Assembly (NCBI GenBank): GCA_024509875.1 | Contig: JAMPIV010004930.1 | Coordinates: forward strand, 171,919 to 235,918 | Origin: Oreohelix idahoensis | Taxonomy: Eukaryota > Mollusca > Gastropoda > Stylommatophora > Oreohelicidae | Length of the DNA stretch: 64,000 nt | Reading direction: 5' to 3' | In this document: piece after piece, positions 45,361-57,243 of the stretch | How the letters are laid out: every line of letters starts with the position of its first letter | Numbering within the stretch: position 1 is the stretch's first letter | The notes under the pieces: model-generated | Told to the model about the DNA's origin: nothing | The model's database searches: none | What the model saw: the letters and a program-made list of their open reading frames with translations, nothing else | Made by a program: the position numbers and the translations under genes

Positions 45361-48300
45361 TTATTTCTGGGGTTTACGGTGATTCTCATCACACGGATGT
45401 CGGCTTAAAAAATCCGCTCCCAGATTTGTTTTTCCAGATATATACTCTATACTAAACTCATATGGCTGCATCAGTAATGACCAACGGAGTAATCTAGAAT
45501 TTTCATGTCTAGCCTGCGCTAGAAACGACAAGGGTTTGTGATCCGTTTGCAACTTAAATGCCTTCCCATACAGATAAATATTGAATTTCTTTATCGCCCA
45601 TATTACTGCAAGACATTCTTTTTCGCTAGTTGAGTAGTTGGTTTCAGCTTTATTCAACTTTCTGCTAGCATATGCCACTGGGCTTAATTCCCCATCCAAT
45701 GCATCTGATTTCTGTAGCAGAGTCGCACCTAACCCAATATTACTGGCATCCGTCCTTACAATGAATTCTTGACTTAAGTCAGGTAGTTTCAAAATAGGTT
45801 TGCTTGTAAGCTTTTCCTTCAATTCCTGGTAAGCCAATTCACATTGTGGTGTCCATGTAATTCGATCTGGATTTCCTTTACGGGTCAAATCAGTTAACGG
45901 TGCACATATGGAATTAAAGTTTTTGATATACTTTTGGTAGAAACCACGTAATGAGACAAAGGATCTCACGTCTTTCTTGGTTTGTGGTCTCGGGGCTTTC
46001 TTTAGTTTCTCTAAATTCTTGGGGTCAGGGGTCATGTTTCCCTGATGGACTGTGTGTCCCAAGAATTCTAATTCTTTACATCCAACGCAACATTTGGTTG
46101 GTCGGGCTGTTAAATTCGCTTCTCTAAGTCGATTAAACAGCATATTCAGAGAGTCAATGTGTTCCTCAAATGTTTCTGTTGCTATAAGGATATCATCCAT
46201 GAAATTGGTGATGCATGGATTATTCAGAGGGTCCAATAATTTTCTCATCATTCTAGAGAAGACACTAAGCGCATTCTTCAATCCAAATGGCAATCTGTTA
46301 AACTCATAGTGTCCCTCTGAGGTACTAAAAGCTAGGTATGGTCTAACCTCAGGCTTTACTGGAATCTGATAGTATCCTTTACTCAGATCCACTTTTGAGA
46401 AATATTTAGCTTTATTTAGCCTGGCAAACAACTGATTTGTATCCGGCAATGGATCCACCTGTCCTTCTGCAATAGCATTCAGTCTCCTGTAATCTATACA
46501 GAGTCTATGTTCTCCAGAGGGTTTCCTTAAGAGTACCACACTGGAACTATACGAAGATTCACTGTGTGAAATAATTCCTTCCTTCAACAAATAGTCTATC
46601 TCTTCCTTCAAAGCTTTCTCCTTAGCAAAAGGAATCGAATAGGGTTTCATACAGACAGGTGTGGGGTCTATCAGTTTCATATCATATTCCAATAAGTTTG
46701 TATGCCCCGGTCGGTCCGTTAACACCTCTGTATGATTATCTAGAACCTGTTGCACTCTCTCTTTCTGATTTTTTCGTTAAATGTGTACTGATTTTCACCT
46801 GTGCCGCTGTCTCACAGGGGTGTAATGGATATTCAAATGATGAAAGTGGTTCCTTTTTCATCTCCATTGCAATGGACAAGATCAACAAGTGTGTCTCTTC
46901 CTGATTTTCTCTTTCCAAATATTTCTTCAGGAGATTCACATGATAGATTTTTTCTTTCCCCTTCTTATCTATCTTATAATTTGTTCTAGACACCTTCTCT
47001 AGAACTGTATATGGACCTTGCCATCCAATTTGTAACTTATTCTGACTACCGGGGAGAAGAAGCAGTATCTTCTCTCCCACAGCCAAATCTCTGTCTTTAG
47101 CCTTCCTGTTGAAATAGGCAGCATGTTTCTTCCTGGCTTGTCTCAAATTATAATTGGCAAGTTTCCAGCCAGTTTTTAAACGAGTGGTCAGCTCATTCAC
47201 ATATTGGTATGAGGATGTAATATTTTCCTCTGCCTTTTCATCAGTCCACGTTCTTAACAGCGTTACATATGGACCTTTAATTTTGTGGACCTATTTGTCC
47301 ATGCACCGGTATGGTCTCGTCCACTCGAAGCGCTATAGTGATGATTTTTCTTCCCAGAATTATCATGCACAAAACGACCGCTACCAATTCTTCTCTTGGG
47401 GCTTTCTCCCCACTTAGAATTCTGGATGAGAGATTTCCTCTCTACATCCTCTTCCTCCAGTTTGTTTAAGTCCGATTGAGGGATTTTCGGCTTATCCTGG
47501 GGTAAGACATCTTTTTGCACTCGCCGCATAGTGGCCATTGTAAAACAGTTAAGTGAAGCTTGTCCGTGAAAAGGGGCTTCCCATTCCATTTGGTCCACTT
47601 TATCAAATTTATTTTTCCTTGTATTGTCAGGCCTAAGTTTTCCCCGTGGCGTGTCCAGGTCCTGATCAATGTTCCCACTTGTGGGTGTTCCCTCATGTGC
47701 TATGCTACACCTTTCTACAAAATTCTCAATGTCCCACCTTGCCTTGGGCCAATAATAATTGTGAGCCACCTTTTGGATGATGGTACCTATCTTCTCATGG
47801 TCCCCATCTTGTTTCACATGTAGACTCCTTATTAAGTCTGCCCTATATCTCTTTGGAAGAACCAACTGTCCGTGACAATGGGATCTAGTTCCGGCCTTCC
47901 TGTAAATCAACTTGTTTTTCATGTAAAAATCTCCCTTGCCTGGAGTTGTATGACAAGTTGACAATTTCCTGAAACAAGGCTTGAGGGTCTTATCCCCAGC
48001 CTGCGCCTTCCTCATCTCTTCTGGAGTGGTATCTATCAGAATATCCTCCTCCTTTCTTGAGGTCGACCTGACCTGAAGGGTGGCCATTACTATAGGGTTC
48101 CTTCTACAATGGTCAGTGTCATGATTGTTCATCTTACAATTTTTACACCACCTTCTTCCTTGGTTGAAAGATTTTCTTTCATCATATTTCCTTTCATCGA
48201 ATTGTGGGGTTTTATTTTTATTGTCATACCGTGGCCTATCAAACTGGTGCTTACCTTTGTTTTGATCTCTAGGATCAAATTTATTAAAGTTCTGTGGTGC

Positions 48301-49246
48301 CTTAAAATTATCTACCTGTTTCTTTTTATTACCTGATACCTCTGTCTGAGCTGCTTGATACCTTTCAGCAACATTTAGCAACTCACCCAGCCTCTCTGCA
48401 CCTTGTTCCATGAGAAACTTTCTCAGGTCTGGAGCCATGGACTCTCTGAATTGTTCTATAAGGATCATTTCCTTAAGATCTTGGGTTTTCCCCAGAGAAG
48501 TCCATTTCTCCAAGTATGTCTCTATCCGTGCAGAGAACTGGTGATAGGTTTCACCTGACAGTAGTTTAGCATTCCTAAATTTTTTTCTATAAAATTCTGC
48601 GTTCTTTTCATATCTTAACAAAAGAGCCTGCTTTAGCATGTCATAATTTTCTTGATCACCTCTGCTCATTTTGGCAAAAACTTCATAAGCTGCCCCACGA
48701 AGCCCTTGAGATAACTTTAAGCTCCACCTTTCTCTCTCTAACCCATACGTGGTAGCTAATAGTTCATATCTATTTAGATAGCTCTCAATATCCTCGTCTT
48801 TCTCAACAAAATGATCTAAATGAAAATTCATAGCTGAGGTTGAGGCTCCCTGACTAGCATTAGCATCGGAGGTAAAGGGACTGGCACCATTTTCAGGAGC
48901 ATGACCTTGAAACTCAAACTCCCTTAGTCGTAACTCATGTTCCCTTTGTAATCTCTTCTCCTCCTTTTCTGCTTCCCTCTCTGCAGCCTGTCTTCTTTCC
49001 TCGGCTTCCCTTTCTGCAGCTAATCTTTTTTTCTTCGGCTTCCAATTTCTTAGCCTCAGCCTCAATCTGGAACCTCTTAATTTCTTTTTCAGCCTCTAAC
49101 TTTCTTTCAGCCTCAAATCTTCTTTCCTCACGTTCAATATATTTGTCACATTCAGCAGTGACATAAGCAATCATAATTTGCCCGTCCATTCCTAACTCTT
49201 TCGCAGTCTGCACAGCAGCAGATCGAAATTTGGCCAGGTCCGCCAT
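45361..49246 (-). pseudogene. Family 2 polyprotein: Gag, chimeric partial integrase, RT-RNaseH; protease missing
   Basis: Starts at ATG 49246 (MADLAKF) and ends at 45361. A coiled-coil and SCAN-like Gag is followed by a CX2CX4HX4C knuckle (WCKNCKMNNHDTDHC). Then, where family 1 has protease, the sequence jumps straight to IVMATLQVRS (near 48093), an in-frame loss of about 125 residues. The integrase zinc region follows, but the D-D-E core is replaced by unrelated sequence (47281-47700). The integrase C-terminus with GPY/F motif (47260-46760), RT with FMDD (46192-46203) and RNase H (TDASNIG) follow. Frameshifts lie at T-runs near 49026 and 46770, and another frame change occurs near 47260. Unable to process or integrate itself; it could only move with help in trans. 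Confidence 0.88.
47281..47700 (-). other. Foreign segment replacing the integrase core in family 2
   Basis: About 420 bp without similarity to the family 1 integrase occupy the place of about 535 bp of catalytic core. It stays open in the Gag/integrase frame for its full length (charged, Lys/Asp/Glu-rich, for example KPKIPQSDLNKLEEEDVERK), ending at 47263. The family is not recognised; it could be captured host or other transposon sequence. Confidence 0.6.
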
Positions 49247-49451
49247 TTTCTAACAGGTAAATGTAAACAATGTCTAACTAAACAATACAATCTCTAACTA
49301 AATATCCAATCACAACCACAGGCACTGAGAGCTCAACGTTATTTATTTTCACCCAAGGATACCTTTTTAATTTTTATTATTCCCTGAAGTGAATTACCCC
49401 CAATATTTATAATAGGGAAAGATTCAAAATCCCGGACAGGACCCCAATATA

Positions 49452-49532
49452 TGTGGTAAAATGGGATGTTATAAATATTTATAGGGGACTTAGTGTACTG
49501 ACTGAGATCAGCTGTGAAGGTATCTGTATCTA
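49452..49532 (-). repeat. 81-bp stub of family 2 LTR
   Basis: Matches 42896-42976, the first 81 bp of LTR D in plus orientation, then breaks off into the duplicated flank. It directly follows the family 2 primer-binding site (49430-49448), so it is the remnant of the original 5' LTR. Confidence 0.9.
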
Positions 49533-49838
49533 TTCAGAGTCTTTCCCTTTCTTCCGGTGGTATTCTTGTCTAACCGTAGGCTGTTTCTTTCTTCTTTCAA
49601 GATACCTATGGTCAGAATTATTGTTATTTCTTGCTTTTTTGTAGTCGCCGTTGACGGTCCTACTCAACGGGCGACGAATTCGTTTCCCTGACTGTTGGAC
49701 TGCTGTCGTGGGCCTCTTGTGAAACTGTTCGACTGCGGTGGTGGGCGTCTTGTGAAACTGCTTCGTGAGGTATTACTATATCGTCCTGATCCTTTAAATT
49801 GATATCTCTGGTTACCGTTATTATTGTAACTTTGTGGT
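49533..49838. repeat. 306-bp duplicate of the element's left flank
   Basis: Nearly identical to 42590-42895 (family 3 Gag/protease junction region), with about one difference (CTTTTTTG for CTTTTATG). It includes the GTGGT target sequence next to LTR E. Confidence 0.92.
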
Positions 49839-52234
49839 TGTGGTAAAATGGGATGTTATAAATATTTATAGGGGACTTAGTGTACTGACTGAGATCAGCT
49901 GTGAAGGTATCTGTATCTAATAAGTGTGGTGTATTACAGATGACCTTACTTGCTACCACATATTATACCTCAGTCAGAATTATTCTGGAATATTGTGATG
50001 ACTACGTTAAATGTCTAGGGTTATGAAAATGATGAAGTGTAAGTCACAACAACAACAGACAGATAAACAATTTAATTTATTCTACAACACTTTACAACAC
50101 TGTGACACTCACACACATATAACACTCTATAAGACTATCTTAAGTGAGTCAAGTGTTTCAGTTTAAAAATATATGTATTAATTCTTTCAGTAATGGGTAT
50201 CCTGATTCAACTACACAGTGAACCAGGAATCACAATCAAAAGTAATTACAAGTATTATTTACACAGTTTATATATATGAACTTTGTATTGACAGAGTTTA
50301 TTATTATTATTCTATGTGTGTAATTTGTGCAGTAGTAATATGAGGTAATACTGGTTTTGTTCAAGCTTGGTTGTTGTTTTTCATCATGACTTCAAGTGTT
50401 TGATTATCGGGGAAATAGTATTGGGAAACTTTCACAGTTCCTGTCATTTGAACCAATTAATTGTCCCTCTGTGGTTAACAAAATGTCAATTTTTGAGGGG
50501 GCACATAATGTTGAGCTACTCTGGCCACAGAAGCTTATCTTTCGTGATGGCGGCAGGAAAAGACTCCTCTGCTCGATTGCTTCACTGTGTTCTGGAGACA
50601 CCTCACTGGTCGCTATCTGGACCAAGGAGTATGCTGTCAGCCTCTGGATTCAGCAAAACTCAGACCAGGTGCTGCTTCAATTACTAGGACCACAGTCCCT
50701 GAAACAAGAAGGTGGTACCTCCTACTTCAAAACTAATTTATAATCTATCTCCACACTGAACACATTACATAACAAACACTGAGTTCAGAGCGATAGGCCA
50801 ACTGCTAGCTTCATCTGAAACAATTTACACCAGTATTCTCCTCCTAAATGGTTACTACGCCTCTGCAATTCCAGCATTAGTTCCTTCTAGTCAATAAGAT
50901 AGGTGTCAGTGTACTGTTTGGCAATTCCATGCAGTTTTACTTTTCTCCGACACCTCCTGTTCAGGTTGGAGCAAGATTTAGGCTTTGCCTCATGTTGGCT
51001 ACTGAACCACACACATATACAAACATAAATTATCAATTTACATTCAATTTTCATTAAAAAGATATTGAATATATCAAGCTTACCACAATTCATGGAAATA
51101 ATACACAGATACGTTGACTGGCGATGAATAATGGCACAAATTCCGATCTGCCTCTGTCCCAGACTTTTATTTAGAAAAATATGATCTGGCTCTCAACGCA
51201 CTGTTTCTTAGTAAGTTTATTTTAAAATGTGGCACTGAACTGACGCTCCTAATTGTCTATATTGGCGGGTCTAACCAATCGGGCCATGTTTACACAGCTT
51301 TTCAAAAAAAGTACCCCTACTCGCGTTTCCCTAACAACAAAAAATTAGTATTTATAGTCCGACTAATCGTGTTTAGCCTTACATTTATTTCTATCCAATC
51401 AAATAGGATTTTACATGGTGACCAATTTCCCGTACAATGGTGGTTTCAAAACCTGCCACTGCGCATATCTGATTTTGGTGTTGTCTGACAGCACCACCAT
51501 TTTATTTTGGCTATAATTTGTTAATTCCTAGACTATTTGCGTAACGTTTAACATATTCTTTGTCAGCAAGTCCTAAGGAACCCAATTATATAAATTTAAG
51601 GGAGCTAGGTGGCTGCGTTCAAAATGTGCATTTTCTTCTACCTCCTGTTCACTTCGATACGATGTGGTGTCTGGGTACTGTCAGGCTTTCAAACGTAAAC
51701 CAGTATAATGTCATGTTTCCCAATAAGAATTTTTCAGGTTTTTAAACCTAACTCTCGTATGGGTAGTGTTTTTTATCACTGTCCATCTGAAAAAAGTTAG
51801 TGCTTCTGGCCTTACGCGGGGGGAGGGGTGGCATTAATTGTATATCGCGAGACGCGTGTTAGCGTTGCATGCGTTCCTGCTTTCAGCCCTCCCTTTTCTC
51901 TATCCTAAGTTCATCTGTCTTTTCATCACGCCGTGTATAAAATGAAATTAATGGAAGTATTAATTTAGGTCATTACGCGGTGTGCCTAGCTCAAGGTTTT
52001 TCTTAGAAATGCAGTACACGTTTTATTGTAGAAAGCGTGTAGTGATGCAGTAGGCTTTACTATCAACGTGAAACGTTACAATTTGCAGACGAAGTAGAAA
52101 ACAAGGGGGATTTTTGTACGCCATTGTGACAGCACTGTACTTTTACCATTTCTCTTTCCTTTTATTGAATTTATGTGTTAGGCTTTACATTTACCTTTTA
52201 ATTTATATATGTGGATTTAGAATGTTTCACGACA
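49839..52234 (-). repeat. Family 2 LTR E
   Basis: 2,396 bp, full length, nearly identical to LTR D and followed by the GTGGT target duplication. Confidence 0.92.
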
Positions 52235-53218
52235 GTGGTCTTGTTTGTTCTTGACCCTGATGTCTTGATCGACACTCCCGGGCTACATGTCCCAATTTCC
52301 CACAGTTGTAACACGCAAATGTAGTGACTTGATGTACGTTTTGGTGTCTTTATGTCGGTACTTGGTTATGGTGATTTCGGTGTCTACCATACTGTTGTTC
52401 TTGTCCATGGTTTGCATGACTTTGGGGCTGCCATCGTTGGGGCGAGTGACCAATTTCCATAGGCTTATGTTCTGGATTGGGTTCAAACCTCGGCTCTCTT
52501 CCTAAGCGCTGGTTAAACCTCTTTCTTACATTGTCCTCTGTGACCGTTGTTTGTATTGCCTCAGTTATTGTTTTTGGGATCTTTTTTGATTAGATGTAGT
52601 TTCAGATTGTCTGCTGCCAAACCTTCAACAAAAATACCAACCATATGTTTCTCCACATCATGTGATGCAACATATCCATCTAGGAAGGCCTCTCCAGCAA
52701 GATTTAAAAGTCTGTGACCATAGAACTGAACAGATTCCTTGTGTTCTTGTCTGATTTTTCTAAGAAGGGACCACGCATGTTGTGTGTCTGTTATGCCACT
52801 GTATCTTTGCGCGAATTTGCGTCTCAGGGAGTCGTATGTCTCCTCATGGTACGACTTAACACGCCCCCGTAGGAAGTCCGTTACTAGCGAATCGGATGAG
52901 ATGTAAACAATTATCTTTCTGTCTGAATCTGTCATTTATCCTTGTGGCGAATTTTTCCATATCCATAAGCCATCTTCTAAATAGCTTTGCGTCACCCGCG
53001 ACAGAGGTGATGACATATCGAATTTGATTATACTTTTCATAATGGTCAACATTATGCAAGGTTTCTGTGATGCTTTTTAATGCAACCATCGTTGGTTCTT
53101 GATCTGGGGATAGAGGGATGGACGTTGCATTTACCAATGGTGGTTGTGCCTGTTGTTACTGTAGGTGCTGCTGGTATAGCCACTGTTGCTGTTGCTGATC
53201 ATATGTTGTGGTGTCCAT
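52235..53218 (-). pseudogene. Gag of LTR retrotransposon family 3, frameshifted
   Basis: Start at ATG 53218 with a Gln-rich N-terminus (an in-frame TAA at 53156-53158 probably replaces a Gln codon). It continues through VALKSITETLHNVDHYEKY and a capsid-like stretch (RRKFAQRYSGITDTQHAWS, QFYGHRLLNLAGEAF), with a frame change near 52890. It ends in a CX2CX4HX4C knuckle CYNCGKLGHVAREC (52272-52313), again in another frame. The family 2 element inserted just after the knuckle. The clade is uncertain (Ty3/gypsy or BEL-like). Confidence 0.7.
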
Positions 53219-53240
53219 GTTGTATTTACTCACGAGAAGG

Positions 53241-53256
53241 ACTGGTCGCGGCACCA
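53241..53256 (-). promoter_or_regulatory. Possible primer-binding site of family 3
   Basis: Minus strand TGGTGCCGCGACCAGT, 22 nt before the Gag ATG, has the TGGTGCC start common to many LTR-element primer sites. The matching LTR end was not securely defined because a LINE lies about 90 bp away. Confidence 0.35.
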
Positions 53257-53341
53257 CGTATGGAGTATGTGACCGTTCGCACATAGTACCACTCAGAAGA
53301 CGCAGTATCTATTAATTTGATAGTATTCTACTAGGTGGCTG

Positions 53342-53820
53342 CTCTTACTTACTTACTTAGTCGTTCCCCTTCTACCGTGAGGTGTAGAGGTTTGGAAGAG
53401 AGAGCGCCAGACTATCCTATCGGCTGTCTTCCTCCTGGCCTGGTTCCATTCTAGTCCTCGGTCATTCAAAGATTGTCTAATGTTGTCCTCCCAGCGGACT
53501 CTAGGTCGTCCTCGGGGTCTGGATCCTTGGCTCTTTGTTTCCCATGCTTGTCGTGGTATCCGATCTTCTCCCATTCTGCAGACATGGCCAAACCATCTTA
53601 GTTGGGACTGTTCTACTTGGGTCTGCAGGGGGTAGGATTTAAGGCCTTGACGTATCGTCTGGTTGCGTACCATGTCTCTTCTTGTTACTTCAACCACCTT
53701 CCTCAGATACCTCATTTCTGAGGTTTGGATCTGACTTTTATGGGTTGTAGTCATTGCCCATGACTCGCATCCATATGTCAAGACTGGGACATAGGTGGAG
53801 CGGTATAGAGCCATCTTCGT
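53342..53820 (-). mobile_element. 5'-truncated LINE insertion with tetranucleotide tail
   Basis: Target duplication GTGGCTG (53335-53341 and 53821-53827). On the plus strand the insertion begins CTCTTACTTACTTACTTAG, the complement of an (AAGT)n 3' tail. The 153-codon minus-strand frame (53353-53814) is a non-LTR reverse transcriptase C-terminus: LTYGCESWAMT, LRKVVEVTRRD, LRWFGHVCRMGEDRIPRQ, RPRGRPRVRWEDNI. It is open throughout but lacks palm and endonuclease. Confidence 0.85.
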
Positions 53821-54213
53821 GTGGCTGATCTGCTAACCCATTATTATTTTCTTACATTTTGTCTATCGTCCAAGTTAAGAGATACTGGACAATCCATCCA
53901 GAGATGTTTATTCTTGGTCGACGATTTTTATTTCAGGTTCGTTCAGTTCCTTCTCAGATGTTAGGTAGTGTGAGTAGTAGTGGTATATTAATGGCCAACA
54001 AATAAATCTTTAACTGTAGTAAGCAAGTCAACTGCATGGAGTTCCCTTTCAAAACATTTATTAATAAAATAGAACATCCAAGATCAACGTCAGTTCAATA
54101 AAAGTTGTTAGACTTCTTCCAAAAATGTGCATGTATTTTCAATTTTCCATCTCTTATCTCAAGATAATAGGGTACATAAATTCCTTGACAAGTTTCCGAC
54201 TTCTCCTTATTGT
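53821..54213. other. No gene; probably LTR or leader of family 3
   Basis: Non-coding sequence between the LINE and the LTR-terminus-like sequence at 54214. Its position suggests family 3 5' LTR material, but no border could be set. Confidence 0.3.
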
Positions 54214-55912
54214 AGTAAAGTGGAATGTTATAAATATTTATAGGGGACTGTTGCCAGTAATTTTAATGGAAGGGGACGTGATCTGGAAAATATTAGGTGA
54301 GCAGATTAGATTATGGGTTGTCGTTGCTTGAAGACGTGATTGTCTTTAATGTTAAGTTTAAATTGTAATAGTAGAAGTAAAGTTACAAAGCGTGTGAACG
54401 CTAGTCAGTTCAATTGTGGAGGTTTGTTCACTCCGAACTGTTTTGAGCTACGGGTGTTTAGCTATTTGTGGCTAGCCCGTGCAAGTAGTGAGACTGAACG
54501 GTGTTTTTGAACAGCCGGGTCTCGTAGCTGTTTTAGGCGGCAGATGTGTATTCCCGTGGGCAGTGAGTTTTGGGCATCGATCTGGAGAGGTCGCCCCATA
54601 GTGTGTGTTTTTCGATAGTAAGCCTGTACAGTGCTGAATATAAGAGGCCATGATTTGTGTAAGGCCATTATTTCCTTAGAGAGGATAATTGTGTTATGTG
54701 AAGACATGTTGATAGGTGAGATTAGTGCAGACTGCTGGGTGAGCAGTATTGTGCATATTTATGTTAGCACGGCGGGATGTCCGGTTGCTAACGGATCCAT
54801 TATTATGATGTGAAGAGTATCTGGAGGATACCATATTTATGTTAGCACGGCGGGATGTCCGGTTGCTAACGGATCCATTATTATTATGTGAGGAGTATCT
54901 GGAGGATACCATATTTATGCAGTAGCACGGCGATGATGTGAGCCGTTTGCTATCTGTGAGAAGGATCCATCATTATTAGGATAGCGCTTATGTGAAGAGT
55001 ATCTGGAGGATACCATATTTATGCAGTAGCACGGCGATGATGTGAGCCGTTTGCTATCTGTGAGGAGGCCATATTTACGGATCCATTATTATATATTATA
55101 GCGCAGGAGGAGTATCTGGAGGATACCATATGTATGCAGTAGCACGGCGATGATGTGAGCCGTTTGCTATCTGTGAGGAGGCCATATTTATGCTAGCACG
55201 GCGATGATGCGAGCCGTTTGCTATCTGTGAGGAGGCCATATTTACGGATCCATTATTATATATTATAGCGCAGGAGGAGTATCTGGAGGATGCCATATGT
55301 ATGCAGTAGCACGGCGATGATGTGAGCCGTTTGCTATCTGTGAGGAGGCCATATTTACGGATCCATTATTATATCTTATAGCGCAGGAGGAGTATCTGGA
55401 GGATACCATATTTATGCAGTAGCACAGCGATGATGTGGTCCGTTTGCTATCTGTGAGGAGGCCATATTTACGGATCCATTATTATATCTTATAGCGCAGG
55501 AGGAGTATCTGGAGGATACAATATTTATGCAGTAGCACGGCGATGATGTGGTCCGTTTGCTATCTGTGAGGAGGCCATATTTACGGATCCATGATTAGAA
55601 TATTATAGCGCTAATGTGAGTACAGGTGGATAGCGCTGAGTTGAGGAGTATCTTTAAAGAGGTCATGGATATTGTAGTATCTGCATGATTCTGAGATGTG
55701 AGAAGTACTTTATTATTGTATTGCTATAACTTGTAGTTTGACTATAACTGTGTATTCTGTGTTATCGTAACGTGTTGTGGTGTAATAAACGTCCATTAAC
55801 AGTACACCAGCCGTTTATAACCATCTATGAATTCTACGTGCGTACCTGTGTTGTGAGTGATTGTTCCAACACGCACGCACTCAATCAACTACAAAGAAAT
55901 CAGCATATAACA
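54214..55912 (+). mobile_element. Candidate LTR containing 113-bp repeats
   Basis: Starts TGTAGTAAAGTGG and ends ATAACA, with TGT/ACA ends. Inside are AATAAACGTCC near 55784 and a tandem array. Just after comes TTTGGTGGACC (55913-55923), the look of a primer-binding site. The first 40 bp match the plus-strand start of the family 2 LTRs with few mismatches, including the palindrome TATAAATATTTATA. That match would instead suit the end of a minus-strand LTR (family 3). The orientation is therefore unresolved. Confidence 0.4.
54765..55605. repeat. Tandem repeat with 113-bp unit
   Basis: Repeated blocks GAGTATCTGGAGGATACCAT, GTAGCACGGCGATGATGTG, CCGTTTGCTATCTGTGAGGA and ACGGATCCATTATTA. The AGTATCTGGA block recurs at 55111, 55278, 55391 and 55504, so the spacing is 113 bp except for one 167-bp unit with an internal 54-bp duplication. 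Earlier units (54770-55020) are shorter. Confidence 0.88.
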
Positions 55913-57243
55913 TTTGGTGGACCAAATCAACGGGTCGTAACACCCACATTACATTCGCGTGACAAGAGGGTAAATTAGGTCAGATTCTGGACCAGTCATT
56001 ACAAGTGGGAACACTGAACTGTGTTATGTTTGGCTCTGTGTGGGCGTGGCTTTATTCAACTGTACACAGGTATCAGCTGACTGCGCATATCCATCCTCAT
56101 ATCTTGGCGTGTTGTAGCAACTAAACTAACTTTATCAGTTGGTTTCGATATCAAACAGCTGTTATCTGATAGCGACATTGATGCCATAATTGTTACAGTG
56201 CTTGTTCCAGTCTTTCCATATACAGATTCAACTATAGGTGCAGTATTTTGGAGAGTTCGTCTGCAACTATAAAGGAACTAACATTGCCTTCAATTTAAAC
56301 TTTATAAACACTATATGCATCACAGAATTGAACTAAAAGACAATCAAGGTATACATATTGTTATTGGAACTTCGTCTAACGTCCATACACGATATATGAA
56401 TATTCGTTGAACAATCATGGAACAATATCTGACGACAAGTCGAACTTATTATCCTATGTGCACTTAATTCTTGTATGCTGTGATAAATGACATTTCTTTC
56501 CAACGTAAACGTTTGAACATTTTTACCTAAAAGAATTCATCAGGATCAAGACTACGGATGGAAATGACTTATCAAATCAATCGTATTCCAAGGTTCAATT
56601 ATTGTTCGGAATCTTCCACCCCCGCATTCGCTTAATCTTCCATCGAAGGCACGATGCACTATCTCTGAACAAACAAAGCTAACATATCAATGAAAAAACA
56701 ATGGCCAGAAATTTATAAGTGTTTTATTCATATCACATGGAACATTGTTCAGAGCAAACCACCACCCTTGTAACAATACCTCAAGTGATTGCGGAGTTGC
56801 TGTGATCGGTTCCTGTCGTCTGATGCATTGTTGAGGACATACTGTGCAGTGGCAGGGATCTGAAGACAAGAGAGCTTAGTCCTTCTACCTTTCTGCGGTG
56901 GAGTAGTTTTAACGTCAGAACTTTGTGATATCCAGTGTGTTAGCGAAAGGGTCAGGATTACCTTCAGTTAAGTGGTTTTGTTGTGTGTATATGTTGCCAC
57001 TTCTGTCCATGTCAACAAGCCTCAATCTTCACTATCCTATTCTATTAATAACTATTGTTGTTGTTGTCGATAATTATATCGATTAATTATGGAATATGAT
57101 GATGCATGAATAATGTATGGCTATGTACAGGAATTGATGATGCAGTGATTGAGAAATAATTGCATTTTCTTAAAAAGATACTTGATTTGGTATAATGAAA
57201 GTTTAATTAAGACATATATGGTTGACTAAGTACACAAGTCACA
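55913..57243. other. Primer-site-like sequence and long non-coding leader before the coiled-coil ORF
   Basis: TTTGGTGGACC at 55913 could be a primer-binding site for a plus-strand element. The rest has no convincing coding sequence. Confidence 0.3.

Larger units (their letters stand above)
42896..52234 (-). mobile_element. Gmr1-like Ty3/gypsy retrotransposon family 2, defective and rearranged
   Basis: Outer borders TGTGG...GACA are flanked by the target duplication GTGGT (42891-42895 and 52235-52239), inside the Gag of family 3. Order on the plus strand: LTR D, internal region, 81-bp LTR stub, 306-bp copy of the left flank, LTR E. The internal region has Gag, a partial integrase, RT and RNase H, but no protease and no integrase core. 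It is related to family 1 in protein, domain order, primer site and parts of the LTR. Confidence 0.9.
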
